Shown here: piece after piece, positions 59,385 to 64,000 of the stretch
How positions within the stretch are numbered: the first letter of the stretch is position 1
Layout: every line of letters begins with the position of its first letter
Assembly (NCBI RefSeq): GCF_027244095.1
Contig: NC_069669.1
Coordinates: 22,223,501 to 22,287,500, forward strand
Length of the DNA stretch: 64,000 nucleotides
Origin: Hemicordylus capensis
Lineage: Eukaryota; Chordata; Lepidosauria; Squamata; Cordylidae
Direction: 5' to 3'
Made by a program: the position numbers and the translations under genes
Notes under the pieces: generated by a model
What the model saw: only the letters and a program-made list of their open reading frames with translations
Databases searched by the model: none
Told to the model about the DNA's origin: nothing

Positions 59385-59835
59385 GGTGGGGCCATAACTC
59401 AGTGGAAGAGCATCTGCTTTGCATGCAAAAGGCCTCAGGTTGAATCCTTGGCATCTCCAAATTAGGGTTGGGGGAAAGACCTCTGTCTGGGGCAGATTTG
59501 GGGCAGAAAAGGGGCTTCGGGGGGAAAAGAGGGGAGAGCTGCTGCAAGGGAACACAGCAAGCTGCCTTCTACCAAGTCAAGCCACTGGTCCATCTAGCTC
59601 AGTATTGTCTACCCTGACTGGCAGCAGCTCTCCAAAGTTTCAGGCAGGAGTCTCTCCCAGCCCTGTCTGGAGATGCTGCCAGGGAGTAAACCATGCCACC
59701 CCCTAAAGGGGCATATCTTGCAGCAGACAGAACTTATGTGTAGTCAGCCATCCAAATTCAAACCAGGGTAGACCCTGCTTAGCAAAGGGGAGGATTCATG
59801 CTCGGGACTGCCAGTCACGCTCTCCTCCCATGACA
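59385..59835. mobile_element. Sauria-SINE-like pair: forward head (59385-59545) and reversed composite copy (59548-59835)
   Basis: GGGCCATAACTCAGTGGAAGAGCATCTGC forward; AGCAAGCTGCCTTCTACCAAG to GCTCGGGACTGCCAGTCACGC reversed. Confidence 0.72.
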
Positions 59836-60155
59836 GTCAATACAACCTTGAGCTAACTAGATGGACCAACAGACAGACTCCGCATCAGACAACTCTGTAT
59901 GCTCTTAGGTGAAAAGAAAAAGAACTCCTACCCACCAGAAGCCCTCCCACTGGGGAGAAAAATTCTGGTCCAGCCCTTTGCCTACTGTGCTGGGTTTCTC
60001 TTTACAAGGAGTTTTTCACAGAGAGGAGGAGTCAGGAGGAGTGTGATTTCCCCACCTGCAGCCTGAAGTGGTAAGGGTCGGTTCCACGGCTTCATTCTGC
60101 AGCGTGCCTAGGCCAGGCCTCAGCACCAATTATTGTGATCGGGCACCTGTAGGAC

Positions 60156-61236
60156 TTACAGCTGGGTATCTCCAGTCTTTCCTGGCCTTGAGAGTGCTTG
60201 CTTTCTTCTGTCTACTGCATGGAGGATTTTCTTCCTCGGACCCAGCTGCATCTGTATGCTCCGGAGATCTTCATCAGAACACAGCATGAGGGCTTCCAAA
60301 TCGATATTTTCTCTCATCAGGATGGGAAGGAGTTCACTGAGGTTCTGAGATGCCAGAAACACCTCCAGGGGGGTCGTCTCTACTTTCCCGTCATCCCACC
60401 CAATGTCCTGTTCAATCCAAGATTCCTCGGGATCCGTTTCTAAGTCTGGGTTGCCCGCAGCCTCAGCCAGTTTAATCTGGAACAATTCACTGGCTATCTT
60501 GAAGCTGGCGTCTTCCTTCTCGGGTGACAGTAGAGCAGCATTGATGCCTGTGGACAATTTGTTCCTAAATACAATATTCCCAAGACCAGGGCGGTTAAAA
60601 ATGGACTTCGGCCCTAGCTGGTCGTCCTCTTCAGAAAGACTGTTTTTTCTTTTAAAGTCATTGGTGAGTTCTTCCTCGTCGTTTTCGTTGAAGACTTCCA
60701 TCACAGCCGTCCGTCCAACAGGCATACTCTCTTGACCATTATTCCCTGCTTCTGGGTCATCCGGACCTTCCTCTCTCTTTTTGGTCCTCAACCTGAAAGT
60801 GTCCTTCAGATGTTTGGGCAGTGTCCCTAAAGAGCTGGATGTAAAGAAATTAGATATTTTTGTCCTGGTGGCCGTTCCCCTCACTGAATTCATGGATTCT
60901 TTGCTGTAATTTCTATTCATCTGAAGTTCATGTTTCTCTTGGCGTCTCTCACATTCTCGGATTTGTCTCTCCACGTTGCGCTCAGCCTGGGCTTTCAGCT
61001 TGGAGGCTCTTTTGGGATTCTTGAGGGTCTGCTCAGTCGCTGCATTGTCAAGGATCCTGACACATTCATATTGATTCCTGCTGGCTGCGGCATCCAGAGG
61101 AGAACGCATGTCGTTGTCGAGGGCGAAGACGTTGGCCCCAAAGTTGATTAAGAATGAGACGCAATTTAAGTGGCCGTTGGAGGCTGCATGGTGAAGAGGA
61201 GTGTTGCCCCAAATGTCACATTTATCTGGGTCACCT
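60156..61236 (-). CDS. ANKS4B: ANKS4B (ankyrin repeat and SAM domain protein 4B), last exon, 359 codons; gene partial
   Basis: Scaffold (also called Harp) of the intermicrovillar adhesion complex in brush-border epithelia, working with harmonin (USH1C), MYO7B and protocadherins CDHR2/CDHR5 (family knowledge). The exon follows a TTTTTCCAG acceptor at 61237-61238 in phase 2 and ends TAA at 60156-60158. It encodes the last two ankyrin repeats (GDPDKCDIWGNTPLHHAASN, then FALDNDMRSPLDAAASR), a basic helical region (ERNVERQIRECERRQEKHE), and an acidic middle containing NRPGLGNIVFRNK. A SAM domain follows (TTPLEVFLASQNLSELLPIL to SIQMQLGPRKKIL). The C terminus DTQL is a class I PDZ-binding tail. In mammals a short first exon codes for the first ~55 residues. 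I could not find it in 61300-64000, so it probably lies beyond the right edge. The acceptor could alternatively be two bases further in. Confidence 0.94.
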
Positions 61237-61309
61237 CTGGAAAAACAAAATAGGAAGGAAATAAGGGTAAACAAGTATGGACTCACATTGCAAGTAACGT
61301 TGCAGTACT

Positions 61310-62149
61310 TCCTTGGGGTGCATGTGCTGTGATGTTATTATACTGCGCTTAGTGACTAGAACTCATCAAGCCGCTGGGCATGGGGACTGCCATGGGGCAG
61401 TGAGAAGCAGCAGGAAATCCGGTGGGGTGTGGGGAGGCAAGCAGGTAGATGGGGCTATAGACAGTGCTGTGGCAGCTGGGCCTACCAAAAAAATCTTAAC
61501 GCAGGCCACCACCCATGACACAAGGCTGCGGATGGAGCTTTGAGTCATCTCAGTCAGGATATCAGCTGCTAGACTACAATGTTAAGGGGCATTTCCTATT
61601 TGCAATCCTTTGCATACACTTTGCATACATTTTTTAACGAGCAATTGGCACACCACAATATTCTCCCCCCCCCCATTTTGGCAACATGGCAACCCTGTTT
61701 TGCCATTTTCCTCCTCTCCTGAACATAGAATGCTGAGCGCTTGGGTTTCAGTTGCTTCCAGATATGCCGCCTGTATCCATGGCAGCCTCTTGAACGCTCA
61801 TCAGTAGGAGGCGGGTTCTGGCTCTAAATATTAAACTACTGCTTTATTGGATCCTGGGCTGTTTCACACATTCAGCCACCCAAGGGGCGATTTCATGGCT
61901 GCTATCTTAATGAATTCTGAGAGAGTTCATCTTTTCTCTCTGGCCCTTTGGTCTCAGGCTCTTTTTGCTTGTGTGCATTTCCCCTTCCCCAGATGAAAAC
62001 ATCGACTAATAAGAGGCTAGTCCTGCTTTTCAACGGAGTCCTGAACTGAAGCAGTTGCCCTAACAGCAAAATAGCCACTAGCCTGCTGCTAATTAAAAAT
62101 CAGTTTGCAACATTCCCCGCCCCCCCTTTTGCTCCCCCACCCCCCAGAT
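61310..62149. other. ANKS4B intron 1, nothing recognised
   Basis: No exon matching the ANKS4B N terminus and no clear repeat. Confidence 0.45.
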
Positions 62150-63240
62150 GTTCAGGGGTGTAGCTAGAAGTGAGCGGAGGGGCTCAAGGAACCTCCTCCC
62201 GGCCCCCCGCCAGGGTCCCGTCTGCTGCCCGGGGGAGACTTTCCTCTGCCAGGGGCGGCACCCGGCGCTGGGGCTGCTGCTGCCGCCACCGGCCCCGCCT
62301 GCCTCCCCCACGGAGAGGGTGACGCCGCCCCCAATGGCTTACAAAACCCCTGGAGCAGCCGGGTGAGAGGGAAGCGCGGTGCGGGAAAGACACCCACCAT
62401 CCCCCGCGCTCTCCCCCTCGGCAGGTACCCGCCGCCGCCGCCGCCACGCCCTGCTGCTGGGATCCCGCCCGGGCGGCTCTGCGGCTGTTCGGCGCAGGCG
62501 GGGGTCGGGACTGGGGGCTGCAGGCTGCCTCCAGGACGGGCCACTGGGCATGCGCACTGGGGGTGCCGAGCCGCCCAAGCCCCGCCGAGCGATTCAGGCG
62601 GGCTTTCCGCGCTCCCCCCCACTCCCCCCCCACTCTCCTGGCAGCCGAGCCCACCTCGCTGATTGGCTGGCGGGGTGACAGGAGGCGGCACCAAAAATTG
62701 GCGGGCTGCTTGACCGCGGCGGGCTGGCTCCTTCCCTCCCGCAGCTGGGCGGAAGCGCCTCGCGAGGACGACGCCGGGAGGGGCCGCCGCCGCCGCAGCA
62801 GCAGCAGCAGCAGCAGCAGCAGCCCCCGCCCTCGGCGCGCCCCTCCTTGGGAGGGGAGGCAGCTGAGCTGAGGCAGCAGGAACCGGCTGGTGCTGGAGCG
62901 CCCGCCGCCGCCCTCTCAGCCAGGACTCGGGAGGGGGAGGAGGGGGGGTCCTGCTCCTGCTCCTGCTCGTGGAATGGGGGGGGGGCTTCAAGCCCCACCT
63001 CATTGCCACTACTTGGCTGCCTACCGAAGAGCCTCCGACTCCGAGGAGAAGCCCGCCCAGAGGCCGAAGCAGGCAGCCGCTCTCCTCCCCCCAGTTCCAC
63101 CCCGCCCTGCAGAAATCCTAGTCCGAGGGAAGGCCGCCCCCCCCCCCCCCCCGCAAGCAGCAGGGCAAGGAAAGGAGCGGGCGGCTCCCCCCTCCGCATT
63201 ACAGTTCCTAAGTCATAACTGCTGAGGGAAAGCGGCCCCC
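62150..63240. promoter_or_regulatory. Orphan CpG island
   Basis: About 1.1 kb of dense GC/CpG sequence within the presumed ANKS4B intron 1. It holds ATTGG motifs (inverted CCAAT) near 62661 and 62695, the second as AATTGGCGGG, which also resembles an E2F site, and a (CAG)9 tract at 62796-62823. Long open frames on both strands are a by-product of few stop codons at high GC and match nothing I recognise. The left edge carries a hAT-type terminus (CAGGGGTGTAGCTAG at 62154). It may be the promoter of a non-coding RNA or an unrecognised first exon. Confidence 0.6.
62796..62823 (+). repeat. (CAG)9 tract in the orphan CpG island
   Basis: Nine CAG units flanked by GCCGCC and CCCCCG. Not in an exon I can support. 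Confidence 0.85.
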
Positions 63241-63299
63241 AAGCTTTCTTGTAGCCTTCTGAGGGAAGGGCTCTAGGCCCAGCCGTGGCTTTCACCTCA

Positions 63300-63342
63300 C
63301 CAAAAGGATGAGGATAATAATAATAATAATTAATAATAAGTC
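63300..63342. repeat. (AAT)n microsatellite
   Basis: GGATAATAATAATAATAATTAATAATAAG run. Confidence 0.8.
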
Positions 63343-63449
63343 TCTGTTGCCTCAGGAAAAGGAGGAAACCCCTCCAGCCATGCTACTCAGCCAGGATGTG
63401 GCCTTTTAAAAGAATACCTTGTGGGAGAATGATGGGAATATGGTCTTCA

Positions 63450-63650
63450 AGTAGGGATGTGTGTTTCGTTTCGTATACAAAACGTTTTGTGCACAAAACA
63501 GGCCGTTTCGGCTGTTTTGTAGCCAAAACAAAACACCCAATGCTCAAAACAGAAATTTTGTAGCCAAAACAAAACGTCCCTGTTTTGGATACAAAATGTT
63601 TTGTTGTTTCGGCTGTTTTGGAACTCCATTTTGCAATCACAAAAAGTCTT
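63450..63650. repeat. Inverted/direct repeat block around TTTTGTAGCCAAAACAAAAC
   Basis: TTTTGTAGCCAAAACAAAAC occurs twice (63518, 63558), and TACAAAACGTTTTGT / ATACAAAATGTTTTGT are self-complementary. The left edge TAGGGATGTGTG resembles the hAT-type termini at 43091. Confidence 0.6.
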
Positions 63651-63784
63651 CCTCCTTCATTTTTCAGTCTCCATTTTGAGTTTTGACATCTGTTTGTGTT
63701 TCCAGCCCTTCCAGCTCACAGACTGGCCAGCGAAAGCATGGGCTGATCTGCTGGCAATTGCCTCCTTACTCCTTTTAAGCAAAT

Positions 63785-63965
63785 TTAAGGGTAAATTTTA
63801 CCCTCATTGACCAGTGGGGCAGTGTGCATTTACCCTCATTGCCCAGTGGGGCAGTGTGCATTTGATTGTTGTAGAGTATAGATTCTCTGGTAGCATATGA
63901 GATTTTCAATGACAAACCATGAATCCACTCTCACATGCTACCAGAGAATCTGAATCTACACTCAA
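63785..63965. repeat. Tandem duplication followed by an inverted repeat
   Basis: CAGTGGGGCAGTGTGCATTT occurs twice, 34 bp apart (63812, 63846). Then AGATTCTCTGGTAGCATATGAGA (63890) is inverted as CTCTCACATGCTACCAGAGAATCT (63929), with outer GTAGAGTATAG / CTACACTC also pairing. Confidence 0.8.
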
Positions 63966-64000
63966 ACATCTCAGAAACAACAGAACCCAGTACCCTATGG

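Noticed and set aside
62164-63295. Long open frames on both strands (up to 281 codons)
   Set aside because: Produced by GC-rich, stop-poor sequence; translations are Pro/Gly/Arg/Ala-rich with no domain, and several frames are open at once.

Overview
This is a vertebrate nuclear window, most likely from a squamate reptile and probably a lizard; the species cannot be fixed from the sequence. The evidence is intron-rich genes with GT-AG junctions, CpG-island promoters, and a dense mix of tRNA-derived SINEs (a Sauria-SINE-like family with about 20 copies or fragments), CR1/L2-type LINE 3' ends, an R4/Dong-like LINE fragment and many short palindromic hAT-type elements. No retroviral, LTR or Polinton-like element was recognised.

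Five protein-coding genes are supported, in this order: MOSMO (-, first coding exon only, 8050-8155), PDZD9 (+, five exons between 13374 and 20154), UQCRC2 (-, all 14 coding exons between 36881 and 22725), CRYM (+, all 8 exons between 39486 and 55390) and ANKS4B (-, large last exon 60156-61236, with the first exon outside the window). I joined exons by hand from splice consensus, reading phase and recalled mammalian homologues. UQCRC2 gives 460 residues, CRYM 317 and PDZD9 386, each with consistent phase at every junction.

Order and relative strand match human 16p12.2 read backwards. The exception is that UQCRC2 and CRYM are head-to-head neighbours here, with ATGs 2.6 kb apart. From memory, mammals place METTL9, IGSF6 and OTOA between them.

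The genes are not one pathway. MOSMO is a membrane modulator of Hedgehog signalling, PDZD9 a little-studied PDZ protein, UQCRC2 a core subunit of respiratory complex III, CRYM an NADPH-dependent ketimine reductase and thyroid-hormone binder, and ANKS4B a scaffold of brush-border microvilli. Three CpG islands mark the MOSMO, UQCRC2 and CRYM starts. A fourth, at 62.15-63.24 kb, has no recognised gene.

No new multi-gene system was found. The most interesting signals are the orphan CpG island, the arginine/serine-repeat first exon of PDZD9, a PDZD9 splice acceptor sitting in a SINE tail, the compact UQCRC2-CRYM junction rich in transposon debris, and several cleanly datable nested insertions of palindromic hAT-type elements, two with perfect 8-bp target duplications.
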